Position numbers and translations under genes: made by a program | Source of the DNA: Carnegiea gigantea | Lineage: Eukaryota > Streptophyta > Magnoliopsida > Caryophyllales > Cactaceae | NCBI GenBank assembly: GCA_029747015.1 | Contig: JAKOGI010000107.1 | Span: 72,001 to 136,000 of the forward strand | DNA: 64,000 nt | Reading direction: 5' to 3' | The notes under the pieces: model-generated | Told to the model about the DNA's origin: nothing | Seen by the model: the letters and a program-made list of their open reading frames with translations, nothing else | Database searches by the model: none | Part shown: piece after piece, positions 12,024 to 22,859 of the stretch | Numbering within the stretch: the stretch's first letter is position 1 | Layout of the letters: each line of letters begins with the position of its first letter

Positions 12024-13303
12024 TGTTGAGTTAAAAATACCGCAAGTGCACGGTGCCAGTTATAGCTAGCAACAGCAAGTATGGGTCGTGTCCACAAGGA
12101 ACTCGGTTTCAACCACCGAACCAACCTTTAATACTATATTTAGGCCAGAATCTATTAGGAATGGTTTTTACTTAATAACAGTTGTATTCTACTGAAAGTT
12201 ACTACTATTGCCTAAATCAGTATTAACGAAAGTTCTGGATTGGGGTTCACCACACTAACATGTTCCTTGGACTATAAACTAGATCATGCGAATCTGCCTA
12301 CACAGACAACTGAAATGGAATGATTACAAGTTAAGCACATCTACGTCTTCTCTCAAAGGTCATTAGACTGGTCAAGCTATCCTAGTTATCTATTGTCATG
12401 AAACTAGAATCACAAAACCACAAGATTGAGTAACCCTTAATTCCCAATTGAAACCTTAACTATTTTCATGTTAAGAAATCCAATTGCTCACTAAGTAGCT
12501 TTAGGCAGAGGATTTAACTCTCGTTAATCTCCTAAACCCCAATTACAAATATGAATCAGCCCTCTCAGGCAATTCATCGAACATCTGGCATGCTAGGTGA
12601 GAGTTCAATTACAACTTGGGCATTCATTCACATAAATCTAGAATACGAATCCAAATCGCACAATAAGGGCTGCACCCAACCCAAGACAATAAATTTAGCC
12701 CTAATCATCATCAAAATCACAACCACAATCATGAATATAAACATGATTAAAAATGCTAACTTTGAATTAAAACGCGGGCAAAGGAACGTACTTGCTATTA
12801 ACTGAAATGATAATATACCAGATTCAGCAATCAATTTCAATCCCAAGCTCTCAAATCAAGAACAACCAAAAATAAAAACTAAAAACCTAGAGTCACCGTT
12901 TTCGAGAGAGAGTGAACGAGAGAAAGAAGACCCCCTCAAATTACAATTAAACGGGAGGAATTAAAGTGGCACGGTCGTGCCATGTGGCACGGTGCCACCG
13001 TGCCACTTTGCTGTTGCGCGTTTTCTTGCTTCCTAGGGTAGCACGGTCACCCTGCCTGGCATGGTGCCCTCATGGCACTTCCTCTTGGCTCAAAATATGC
13101 CCTTTTGGCTCCTATTTGGCACGATATTAGCTGGTTTTTCTCATTTCTTTCAATCGAACTCCTGAAAACACAAAAACATAACATTTAGGCAGATTTGGGA
13201 TAAAGAATGATAAATCAACCTCTATACTCTTGAAGTTTTAACGAAACTCGCCGAAATGAGAGGTAAAAATCATGTCTAAAAGGGGTAAAATAGAGGTTTG
13301 TCA
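12024..13303 (-). repeat. 5' LTR of the Athila-type element
   Basis: 1,280 bp with TG...CA-type ends, closely similar to 938-2240. It carries the GC-rich palindromic module at about 12966-13080. The 5-bp duplication CATGG follows at 13304-13308. Only 22 bp separate this LTR from the next element. Confidence 0.93.
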
Positions 13304-13330
13304 CATGGCCATTAATAAATGGGCACGTAT

Positions 13331-14658
13331 TGTTAGGGAAAAATAGAAGTTTTAATATTTATAAACCCCAAGTGTAAGGTGTATCGTTGAATACTTGGGA
13401 TGTCGTCCGTAGGGATTTGTGTTTCCAACCACCAGAGCTAAATAAAGCGTCTCGAGCTAGGCAAAACAAACGGGGATGAAAAACCGAACTAAACTACTAA
13501 AGTGAAAACAAAGGGACTACAATTAGACCTAAGATGAACTAAGTAATCAAGTTAAGCCCTCACCTTTCCAAGTTATGCTAGTATTCAGATATGGTCGGTT
13601 GCATCATTAAAACCACCCAAGCCCTCTCTCAAGGGTCATGAGCTAGTCTAATTGTTCTAACCTCCTATTTTTATAGGATTAGTTCAATTAAACTATAAGA
13701 TTGATAACCCTTGACCTAGATAGCGACAAGACTATTTTCATATCCCAATCACAACTATTCTTTCTACTCACACTAGACAATCGACCTCACCTCTCAGCAT
13801 AAGTCCATTGCCCTAAAACACGGATGAAAACTCTTTCAAGCATTTCATCGAACACTTGGTGGGCGTGAAAGGAAACTCTAAATTGTAGGCATAAACAAGT
13901 AAGGTCAAGGCCTAAACAAGAATCAATTGGCCATCTCAATATCAAATCACAACCAAAGATGAAATCTTTAATTCACAAATAAAAATTGAAACCAAAGCAA
14001 AATAATAATCTATTAAACTAGCAATTATAAATTAAAAAGCATGAAATTAAAGAGAAAAGGAGAAGAAGAACTTAGTCTTCAATTGCAAATCCAAAATCTT
14101 CTACAATGTATACAAGGACTAACCTAATCTAATCTCCCCCTAAAGGGGTTTGTGGAGGCTAGGATAAACCCTAATTGGTGCTCTTAAGAACCCAGCAAAA
14201 AGCCCCCCCAAAAAGATGAAAAAGCCCCTTTATAAAAGTTGAAAACCGCTTAAATCGCGACGGCAGGTAGGATGCACGGTCGTGCTTCGAGGATGCACGG
14301 CTGTGCACCCACGCACCAGCAGGACGCACGGCCGTGCACCCACGCACCAGCAGGACGCACGGCCGTGCACCAGCCCGTGCGTAGCTTCTGGTCCTGCAGT
14401 GCGACCATGCGCTTCCTGCAACTCTCACTTGTGCTCCTAGGGCTTCGTTGAACCTCTATGCATCCTTCAAATTGCTCCTAAGGTCTTCCTTTCTATCAAA
14501 ACCTGAGAATTTCTCCTGAAAGTAAGACAAAATACATTATAAGTATAATTGAATCAAAGGAAGTGAAATTTGACCCTTTTTTATCTAAACTTCACATGAC
14601 AATACCGAGAAAAATGGGTCAAATAAGCGCTAAAATGGGGTCAAAAATAGGTGTAACG
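13331..14658 (-). repeat. 3' LTR of the LARD-like element
   Basis: Begins TGTTAGGG on the plus strand and ends GTGTAACG where the right LTR ends GATGTAACA. It is co-linear with 17615-18910 with scattered substitutions. A GC-rich palindromic cluster at 14271-14408 lies upstream, in element sense, of TTTATAAAGGGG (about 14225-14237). Confidence 0.92.
14225..14408 (-). promoter_or_regulatory. Putative LTR promoter: TATA plus GCACGGCCGTGC cluster
   Basis: On the minus strand a TATA-like TTTTATAAAGGGG (about 14225-14238) is preceded by repeats of GCACGGCCGTGC separated by ACCCACGCACCAGCAGG (14271-14408). The right LTR has a diverged version at about 18541-18670. Promoter function is inferred from position in U3 and the TATA spacing. 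Confidence 0.5.
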
Positions 14659-14672
14659 AATACCCCAACACC
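14659..14672 (-). other. Polypurine tract of the LARD-like element
   Basis: On the minus strand GGTGTTGGGGTATT directly abuts the 3' LTR, as expected for the plus-strand primer. Confidence 0.65.
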
Positions 14673-16158
14673 TACCTTTTTGCTCGTCCTCGAGCAAAAT
14701 AAAAATAAAAACTAACCTAAGAACTTAACTCACTTTCATAGGAATTACGATTGCATTTAGCGTATGCAACAAGCTCTTTAAACCCCTTGGTTCCCTTAAG
14801 TGCACGAGTGAGGTCTCGTAAGGGTTTCAGAAGATATACCCACAAAATCTTGAAAAAGAAAAAGGAAAAGGAAAAGAGAAACAGAAATTGAAAAACAGTT
14901 TAAATTTACAAACAAGCGCAAGTACATACAAGGGAGAACTTTACACATATTCTAACTGGCCAAATCACCCATGTGATAAAGACATTAGCCTGTATATAAC
15001 ATAGTATACATATCAAGACTCTCTGCCCGCACATATGACATCAAAGCATCAACTGTTCACACCACTGTACATCAAAACCTGGAATCCATCCTAGTGCCTG
15101 GTGTGTAAGTGTATCATCATCCTAGGACTTAAGCTTACCAAAATCGAACTCATTCCCACCTGACTGACACATGTTACATTATTAACTTATTAACAAGGGA
15201 AGCAAACTTTCCCAGTAGCAGTATTGCCTCAAAGGGTAACACTCAGTAGTACGTGCCTTAAAGGATAACGCCCAGTGGCGCATGCCTAGCTCAAAGGGAT
15301 ACTTGTCATTCCAAACTTTATTTTTTTCTTTTTTCTTTTTTTTTCATTTTTTCTGTTATTTTTTTTTAATGCAGACAAAATTTAAAGTAACTGTGTCGAA
15401 AACAAGTAGGAGAGTCAATCACGGAATACTAAGGTCTTAAGATAGTGATGAAGTGTACATAAGGACTGGATTACACAGCTATAACAGACTGTTGGGGTTA
15501 GAATTGGGACCAAGAGTGACATACTTGGGACAAAGATCTATCATGAACAACTTACTTAGGTACAAGCTAATAGCTAAGGTACAAGGGATCAAAGTCAGCC
15601 AAAATAGTACAAGACCCCAAAAGCCAAAAAGAAAAACTATGCAAAGAAAAGGAAAAATTGAAAAATTTGCACAAAAAATGAAAAATTTGCGCAAAAATAA
15701 GAATAAAAGGGTAAATAACCCCACCCCCACACCTAAATCTCATAATGTCCTCATTGAAAGCTGAGAGTCATCACCAACCACAAAACACACAAAAACAAAG
15801 AAAACAAAATCACACACAAGACACACAAAATAAAACAAACACACACAAGAACACTAAACCTGCACACATATACACAAGCTAGGACACTCTCCTAAAAACT
15901 CTCACTAAATCAAAAACAAAACTACACATAAATACAAAACTAAGCACAAAAACAAGGATATACCAATCTAGCAACACCACCAATCACAAAACACAAATGT
16001 GCACAAAAATACAAAAATGGTGATCATAGCTATCAATGGCTCAACAACATCCCAAATTTTACCTCAAGGTAATCACCAACAAAAACACAATCTTAATATC
16101 CATAACTAAACAAAAGAAAATAAAAAGAAAGAAAAAGAAAGAAAAAGGGTCAGAACGA

Positions 16159-17494
16159 TTATACTAGCTTGGGTACTGATCGTACCCAGACTAAGCCTCT
16201 CGAAAATAGTGCGATGGGAGGCTCGAGGAGCATCAGCCACTTCTCATCTCTCAAGATCCAAGGTACTAATTCAGATGCCGTCAAAGCTCGCAGGAGCTTA
16301 TCGAACACCTGAGCATGCAACTCAGATGAATGTATGTAAGAGCACATAAATATAAATATACGCATAATAATAAGTGCTCTCCTAAACTTATCAAATGCGT
16401 TGGAAAAATCAGTAGAATAGTCAAAGGCAATAATCAATACGATTTTTCCAGGCAAATGCTCTAGGTACAAATTGTAAGGATCAAGGGAGGGGTTATACCC
16501 TCTAAATGTATCTAGAGTCTCAGAACAGTCAACCTCATTCCCTTCAAGTATCATATGAGAATCAATAAGTAATATATCACAACACGCAGGAGAAGGGGAG
16601 GGTGGTGAACATGAAGAAGAAGCATGGAATGTATTAAGAGAGTTGGGAGATATATTATCAATAAAATCAGGACTAGTTGGCCCTGCAGCCACAACATCCA
16701 CGCATGAAATCCATGTGGGAGTCTCATGAAAATCATGCACCTCAATAGAAACATCGCCTGACTCGGATCAAGTATCATTCTCATCAACACTAGCGCTAAC
16801 ACCAAAGGTCTCACCTACCTCGAACTCCGTCGACTGAGCTAAAGCGGAGGGTGTATCAAGAAAAGTCATGATGAGCGCAGTGTTGTTCCCAAAAGGACTA
16901 GTCGAGGATGGAGCAACAATAGGTAAAGTAGTCAAGGGAAGGTCAATGACTTCCCCTAGTCCTGACTCTAGAGAAGGGAAAGATGCACTATCATCACACA
17001 GATTGACATCAAGTCTAGAAGAACTAGAATTAAAGTCAGTCTCGGGTGATAGGTCATACTCCCGTATTTTATTAGTAAACTCAATTTGTTACTCATTCAT
17101 TATCTCTATCATATTGCTAAGTCTAGCAAAGCCCTCATCAGAAATATAATACGGACAAGAATTACTGGCATAATCAGAACAATGGCAAATTTACATAGAA
17201 GGAGCATAATTAGGGGTGCAAGGGGATGGGATGTATGAATTAGTACAACTAATCTCATATTCATAAGTATCCTGAGCCAACCAATCAAGAAAATTCTAAG
17301 ATTCATCAACATTTTTAGCACAAATATTCCAATACTTTAAAGTGCACGGGTCTCATAATTCACACCCTCATCAACTGTATTCAAATTTCCCACTTTTCTA
17401 GATAAAAATCACAATGAGTAAGAAAAGCATGTAATCTATTATAGTATCTCCAAGATAATTCATGCTCATATTGAGAAAAGTGGGAGAAAGACAT
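16159..17494 (-). pseudogene. Unrecognised long ORF of the LARD-like element, decayed
   Basis: The longest open piece is 16159-16740 (193 codons, no ATG at its edge), but the same frame reads upstream through single stops near 16767 (TGA), 17092 (TAA), 17190 (TAA) and 17297 (TAG). After one frameshift near 17345-17390 it reaches an ATG at 17494, directly after a poly-A leader and about 100 bp past the primer-binding site. In total this is about 445 codons. The N-terminal part is aromatic-rich (SWRYYNRLHAFLTHCDFYLE). The middle is acidic and serine-rich. The C-terminal part has FRGYNPSLDPYNLYLEHLPG and FDKFRRALIIM. No zinc knuckle, protease or DDE/RT motif is seen. It sits where gag would be. 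I do not recognise the function. Confidence 0.6.
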
Positions 17495-17591
17495 TTTTTT
17501 TTTTCAATTTTCAATTTTTTTTCCTCTTTTTTCAAAATAAAAGCCTAGTCTCGAATGCCTAAGTAAGCTTTAATATTGGAAAGCGTCAACT

Positions 17592-17608
17592 CCCCAGCAA
17601 CGGCGCCA
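17592..17608 (-). other. Primer-binding site, tRNA-Asp type
   Basis: TGGCGCCGTTGCTGGGG on the minus strand, six bases from the right LTR, matches the complement of plant tRNA-Asp 3' end with one mismatch. It sets the element orientation. Confidence 0.87.
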
Positions 17609-17614
17609 AAAACT

Positions 17615-18910
17615 TTTTAGGGAAAAACAAAAGTTTTAATATTTACAAACCCTAAGTGCAAGGTGTATCACTGAGTACTTGGGGTGTCGTCCGCAGGGAG
17701 TTGTGTTTCCAACTACCAGGGCTAGCTAAAGCGTCTCGAGCTAAGCAAAACAAAAAGGGATGGAAAATCGAACTAAACTACTAAAGCGAAAACAAAGGGA
17801 TTATGATTAGACCTAAGATGAACTAAGTAATCAAGTTAAGCCCTCACCTTCCCAAGTTATACTAGTATTCAGAGATGGTCGGTTGCATTATTAAAACTAC
17901 CTAAGCGCCCTCTCAAGGGTCATGAGCTAGTATAATTATTCTAACCTCCTATTTTCATGAGATTAGTTCAATTAAACTATAAGATTGATAACCCTTAACC
18001 TAACTAGCGATGAAACTATTTTCATGTCCCAATCCCAACTATTCTTTCTACTTACACTAGACAATCGACTTCACCTCTCAGCATAAGTCAATTGCCCCAA
18101 AACACGGATGAAAGCTCTTTCAAGCATTTCATCGAACACTTGGTGGGCGTGAAAGAAATTCTAAATTCTAGGCATAAATAAGTTAGGTCAAGACCTGAAC
18201 AAGAATCAATTGGCCATCTCAATAACAAATCACAACCAAAGATGAAATCTCTAGTTCACAAACAAACATTGAAACCAAAGCAAAACAATAATCTACTGAA
18301 GTAGCAAATATAAATTAAAAAGCATGAAATTAAAGAGAAAAGGAGAAGAAGAACTTAGTCTTCAATTGCGAATTCAAAATCTTCTACAATGTATACAAGG
18401 ACTAACCTAATCTAATATCCCCCTAAAGGGGTTTGTAGAGGCTAAGATAAACCCTAATTGGTCCTCTTAAGAACCTAGCAAAAAGCCCCCCTCAAAAAGA
18501 AAGAAAAAGCCCTTTATAAAGGCCGAAAACCGCTTAAATCACGACGGCAGGTGGGACGCACGGCCGTGCTTCGAGGACGCATAGCCGTGCACCCACGTAC
18601 TGGCAGGATGCACGGCTGTGCACTAGCCCGTTCGCAGCTTCTGGTCCTACAGCACGACTGTGCACTTCCTGCAGCTCTTATTTGCGCTCCTGGGGCTTCG
18701 TTGAACCTCTATGCATCCTTCAAATCGCTCCTAAGGTCTTCCTTTCTATCAAAACCCGAGAATTTCTGCTGAAAGTAAGACAAAACACATTATAACCACA
18801 ATTGAATCAAATGAAGTGAATTTGACCCTTTTTCATCTAAACTTGACATGAAACCACCGAGAAAAATGGGCCAAATAAGGGCTAAAATGGGGTCAAAAAT
18901 CGATGTAACA
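17615..18910 (-). repeat. 5' LTR of the LARD-like element
   Basis: 1,296 bp matching 13331-14658. Its plus-strand start is TTTTAGGG where TGTTAGGG is expected, so the terminal dinucleotide has decayed. It is followed by CGTAT, the target duplication. Confidence 0.92.
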
Positions 18911-18915
18911 CGTAT

Positions 18916-21590
18916 ATCCTCCTAGCTTGCTCTTTAGATAGTAACAGACACATCTTTTGCAAGGACAAGTTTTTAGTTTGTGGAAGCTTTCTCAAATACA
19001 AGGTTTTAAGTATCTCTCTCATGCATTCTTATGGCTGGAACGATTATAGACCATCCACCTCTAGTTTGAATTAGTAGTCTTAATATTTTCCTGTGAAATA
19101 TAGCTAATGATTAATCCTTCATAAGTTACATTTGAAATAGGTTATTCATACTCAAGAATGTTAAAAAAATAAATTAGATTGATAATAAACCAAGCTGAGT
19201 AACCATGCAAATAAAAAAATAAAAAGGAATCATCGAAGAATGATCACCATAATAACTAAAACTAGCATCAAAAAACATTATTGCTATCTTTTTCCTTTAA
19301 ATTTGTTACCCTCAGCAAATATTCACTACAAGAACTCGGAATATACTTCAAAAAAAATTACTTACGCATTAAAAGTTAATCAAAGAAGCTAGATGCATCT
19401 ATAGGTAACATTGACAAAAGGATATGTACTAGCAACTCATACCTATCGCAGCCCTTGAACACTTTATTGTCAACGAAATATTATTAATTGGATAAAAATT
19501 CAGCACACTTAGTGTGACTAGGCAACGATTGATTTACATGTTGCAATGAATATAATGTAAAATATCTGTAAGGCATTTAGACACAAGACCTTTAACCCTT
19601 AATTAAAACATTAGGGAATGTCTCTTACCAATGTAAGCTTCCTTTTCTTTTCTTCCCTTTTTCGTTCACAAGAGATGGGCTTTTATAGTAACATACACAA
19701 GAGAGGCAAAGGTCGGACAAAAGATGAGCAAATTAATAAGCATTTCATTTACAAATGTGGTAAAAGTGATCCATAATATTATATCATAAAATTATTCCAA
19801 ACAAATTTTTGTATAGACGGTCTCAGTAAGATTCATTATGAGACTGTCTATGTGCCAAGACTATATAAATCCACTAACGATTATATAAATTATTAAACTA
19901 TTAGCTTTGTCATTTACTAATTCACTTAGCAAGAGTCAATTATACCCCCCCCAAAAAAAAACAATTCTAGCGTGTACACTGGAAGTCGCATCTATTTATA
20001 ATGTAGTACATTACTAAGATGTCACGTAGTAATTAATCTAATTGAAACAATAGGGTCTCATAAATCCTTCTTTATGGTATGCATGCAACTACGTTCTTTT
20101 TCTGTAACTAAAAGAAAATTCCTAAGGCTATATATATCACAAAAATAACCTAATGCTTCGAACAAGATAATTAATTAGTTAACAAAAATAGAATATGTAA
20201 CCAACAAAATTATCCTCAAATTTCATTAGGTCATTCGAATTTTCCATTTGGAAACCATAGGGTTTGGCCATTTGCAAATCCAAGTCAACCATGTAGTCAT
20301 CAGTCTGAGTCCACTAAAACGAGAAAATGTCTTTTTTACGACAACAAATTTAATCAGATTCTATAGCAACCATTGTTCTATGTTCAAGAATTAATCCCAC
20401 AAATTCAAACACTCACCAATCCAAATTATCCCAGTTCATGCAAAATGGAGCCTTTACCAATCAACCCCGTACCATTGTAAATCAACAAAAGACAGAGAAG
20501 AATGCACAGAAAATTGAACAAAATTACATATAAAGACCTATGCAAAATGTCTTGCTACAAGAAAGTTCTTAAGTGTCTTGCTTGGGTCATATTATAATGT
20601 ATTAAATCCTAAAAAAATGGTAGAATTGAATAGTGCAACGGTGCTTTACCATTCATATTTGATCTGTTACTTCTAGAGCATTACCTTTCATATTTGATTC
20701 TAATAATTAAAAAATTGGTGATTCTAATTAATTTAATATGTTACTTCTAGTTAGAATATGACACTTGAAACGTGTCTTGTTGCAAGACATGTATAATCAC
20801 CAAATAGAGTTATAGAGAGAAACATGTAAATTATGTGAGCCAACGAAGAAGGGGCAGGATGATTGTAACTTGGCTAGTAATCCACCATAAAATAATAAAA
20901 ATTAGGTTAACTACTGTGTATCCCCTTAAAATATGATTCCTAAAATTAAATCTTAACTCAAATGAAAATGAATCAAACATAAGGCTGAGAAATCCCAACA
21001 GGGGAGAAAAGAGAGAAATTTAAAATATATAAAAAAAAAGACATACATATCTGACGCTCATGCAAGGCGCCAAGGCCTAACATATGATGAAAATTAAGTG
21101 GATAGGACAAATTAACACTTTTGACGAGGAAGAATGAGAGAGAAAGAGGAAGGGATGAGTTTTGCATTCTAATAGGTTTGATTCTTGGAAGCTCTAAGCT
21201 AATGAGGGGGTGGTTATAAGAGAATGTCAGAAACAAGAAGCAAATCGTACGGAGGGAACTAAAAAAAGTAACATAATTGTTACCATTGTATTTTCGCCTT
21301 TGATGGCAATTAAGGAGCCCATTTGCTTGTATTTACAACGTTGAAACTATAACCCAACTTATGAGTAGAGGCGCGCACACTTTTGTTACAATTGTATTTT
21401 CGCCTTTAATTATTTGACATCAAAATGTTAATATGTTGTAGTGGGCAACAAATTTTGTCAATTTGATTTATATGTGATGTTTCCTTATACAACTTAAGAA
21501 ATCATAGACAAAATAAGTAAAAAATGAATATTACTAATTTAAGAAAATTGAGTACAAATATTAAACTAATTGGTTCATGAACCCACCCAT
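18916..21590. other. Non-coding DNA, no gene recognised
   Basis: A+T-rich, with no ORF of credible composition and no terminal-repeat structure I can close. The first about 100 bp, on the minus strand, may be the 5' continuation of the CACTA transposase (CLLLSKEQARR-like reading near 18930-18960), as expected if the two retrotransposons interrupted that gene. That reading is weak. A short inverted pair GACGGTCTCA/TGAGACTGTC lies at about 19818-19850. Confidence 0.4.
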
Positions 21591-21598
21591 TATATAAA
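21591..21598 (+). promoter_or_regulatory. TATA box of the thionin-like gene
   Basis: TATATAAATC lies 106 bp upstream of the chosen ATG. A start site about 30 bp downstream (near 21622-21630) would exclude the upstream in-frame ATG at 21610 and leave a 5' leader of roughly 70 bp. Confidence 0.55.
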
Positions 21599-21696
21599 TC
21601 CCACATAACATGACAATTGACATATACGCTTATCCAACTAACCCAATTAGTAGCAATTCAATATCTTCAAACTTTCAGGAGAGGGGACGAAAGAAA

Positions 21697-22722
21697 ATGG
21701 AAAAAATGAGAATGAGAGGAGGAGTGATTGCATTTTTGCTAATGTCAACAATTATACTCCAATCTACAACAGCCTTTGATTTTGGTTGTTATAAAGACTG
21801 CCTTATACCTTGTTTAAGCCATGGAATGGAAGGCCTAATTGTTTGCTTCATAACGTGCAAAAAGCAATGCAGTGGCAGCTTATTGGGTGCTCATGATAAC
21901 GCTAACCAACAATATTGCCTACTTGGTTGTGCTGCTACTTCATGCCCTCACTTGAACAACAATCAAGGAAAGATAATAGGTTCAACTCTTCTTCTACCCT
22001 TTTTTTAAAGTTTGTTAATTGATGCATTTGCTTAAATTTAGATTAGTTTTGACGAATGGAACTTGCTCATACTTTGTGACTTATGATGGACATATAGTGG
22101 TATTTTGTCAAATGTATGACAATAATGTGGGCATAATCTAGATAAAACCTTTGAAAACAGGACTGTCTAGATTGTATTGCTTATCTTTAAAAATAAATAA
22201 ATAAAAGTGCTTCACAACATGTGTCATATACAACTGTGAAGTCAAAGGATTATGTTGGTTTAATGGAGGCTAGATTTTTAAGTGTATTAGCATGTTGACT
22301 GGTAAATTTACCATTCAGAGTCGATCTAGGTAGGATGATACATGAATTTGTAACTTGATTTTAATCTGCCTTAGCTCTCTGCCAGACTAGTTTAACAAAG
22401 TCAATATAATGTTTTTCTTTCTTTCTTTCTCGTTCTCTTTTCTGGCATTGAAATTAGTAGAAGAAATAAATAACAGATCTCATATGCTAAGCCAATTGAA
22501 CCCCCCTAACTAACAATATATACACTAAATTGTGCAAATACAACTATTTTGCTTTTCATTCACCATGGTAAAAGGTTGAGTTTAGTTGTCACCCTACCTT
22601 AGGTTAAGTTGTCCCCCTTTTTTAGGATATAATAGTGGTCTATGTGATTCTATTTTGCAGCTGAAGAGGAGGTGGATCATTGCCTTGATCCTTGTGGCAC
22701 AGCATGCAAGAAGTACCATTGA
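21697..22722 (+). CDS. Thionin-like secreted cysteine-rich peptide (two exons)
   Basis: Exon 1 is 21697-21979 and exon 2 is 22661-22722. The protein starts MEKMRMRGG, followed by a hydrophobic signal peptide (GVIAFLLMSTIILQSTTA) and a mature part starting near FDFGCYKDCLIPC. It has twelve cysteines, including the pairs CFITC and HCLDPC in thionin-like spacing, and ends TACKKYH. This agrees with the plant thionin-like family of small secreted proteins, some of which are defence-related; activity here is not shown. An in-frame ATG at 21610 would add 29 residues ahead of the signal peptide but lies only about 12 bp from the TATA box, so 21697 is preferred. Splicing at GG|GTTCAA and TTTTGCAG|CTG keeps the frame (GGT becomes G|CT, Ala). 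It is the only convincing host gene here. Confidence 0.85.
21980..22660 (+). other. Phase-1 intron of the thionin-like gene
   Basis: 681 bp, starting GTTCAA and ending ATTTTGCAG with a T-rich 3' part. Without splicing, the frame would run to a stop at 22006 and lose three conserved cysteines; removing it restores AEEEVDHCLDPCGTAC. Confidence 0.8.
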
Positions 22723-22724
22723 TC

Positions 22725-22846
22725 AATAAAGGACGCACTTAGCTCTTGAATTTTCTAATTAATATTCAATAAACCAAAGATCATCTAATATGTTTTAGGT
22801 CATTGGCAAACTATCTTTGTAAAGTTGTGCTTAAAACAATAATAAA
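22725..22846 (+). promoter_or_regulatory. Candidate polyadenylation signals of the thionin-like gene
   Basis: AATAAA occurs at 22725-22730, 22768-22773 and 22841-22846, just downstream of the stop codon, in a T-rich context. Which is used cannot be told from sequence. Confidence 0.45.
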
Positions 22847-22859
22847 CCTCTGGACTTGG

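Larger units (their letters stand above)
938..13303 (-). mobile_element. Athila-type Ty3/gypsy LTR retrotransposon, full length but decayed
   Basis: A complete LTR element on the minus strand: 5' LTR at 12024-13303, 3' LTR at 938-2240, and a 5-bp target duplication CATGG at 933-937 and 13304-13308. LTR ends are TG...CA in the right copy; the left copy has AG where TG is expected. The primer-binding site beside the 5' LTR matches plant tRNA-Asp, and a G-rich polypurine tract abuts the 3' LTR. Reading from the 5' LTR, the order is gag, protease, RT, RNase H, integrase, then an ORF resembling the ATHILA ORF-1 family in the env position. That order and the tRNA-Asp primer are typical of the Athila clade. 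All reading frames carry stops or frameshifts, so the copy is not autonomous. It is inserted in the CACTA remnant. Confidence 0.93.
13331..18910 (-). mobile_element. LARD-like non-autonomous LTR retrotransposon with its own ORF
   Basis: Two about 1.3-kb LTRs (13331-14658 and 17615-18910) flank 2.96 kb of internal DNA. The target duplication CGTAT is at 13326-13330 and 18911-18915. A tRNA-Asp primer-binding site lies next to the right LTR and a G-rich polypurine tract next to the left one, so the element reads on the minus strand. There is no gag zinc knuckle, protease, RT or integrase. Instead a long decayed ORF occupies 16159-17494. The tRNA-Asp primer suggests dependence on Athila-like machinery, which is an inference. 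A solo LTR of the same family is at 51946-53351. Confidence 0.9.

Noticed and set aside
14171..14428. Cys/Arg/Ala-rich frames in the LARD LTR
   Set aside because: Produced by the GC-rich palindromic repeats.
13304..18915. A CRISPR-like array or satellite from the repeated CACGG words
   Set aside because: Spacing is irregular, units are palindromic and confined to LTR U3. This is a eukaryotic genome.
20973..21236. 87-codon hydrophobic frame upstream of the thionin-like gene
   Set aside because: No start context, domain or conserved pattern; composition fits chance in A+T-rich DNA.
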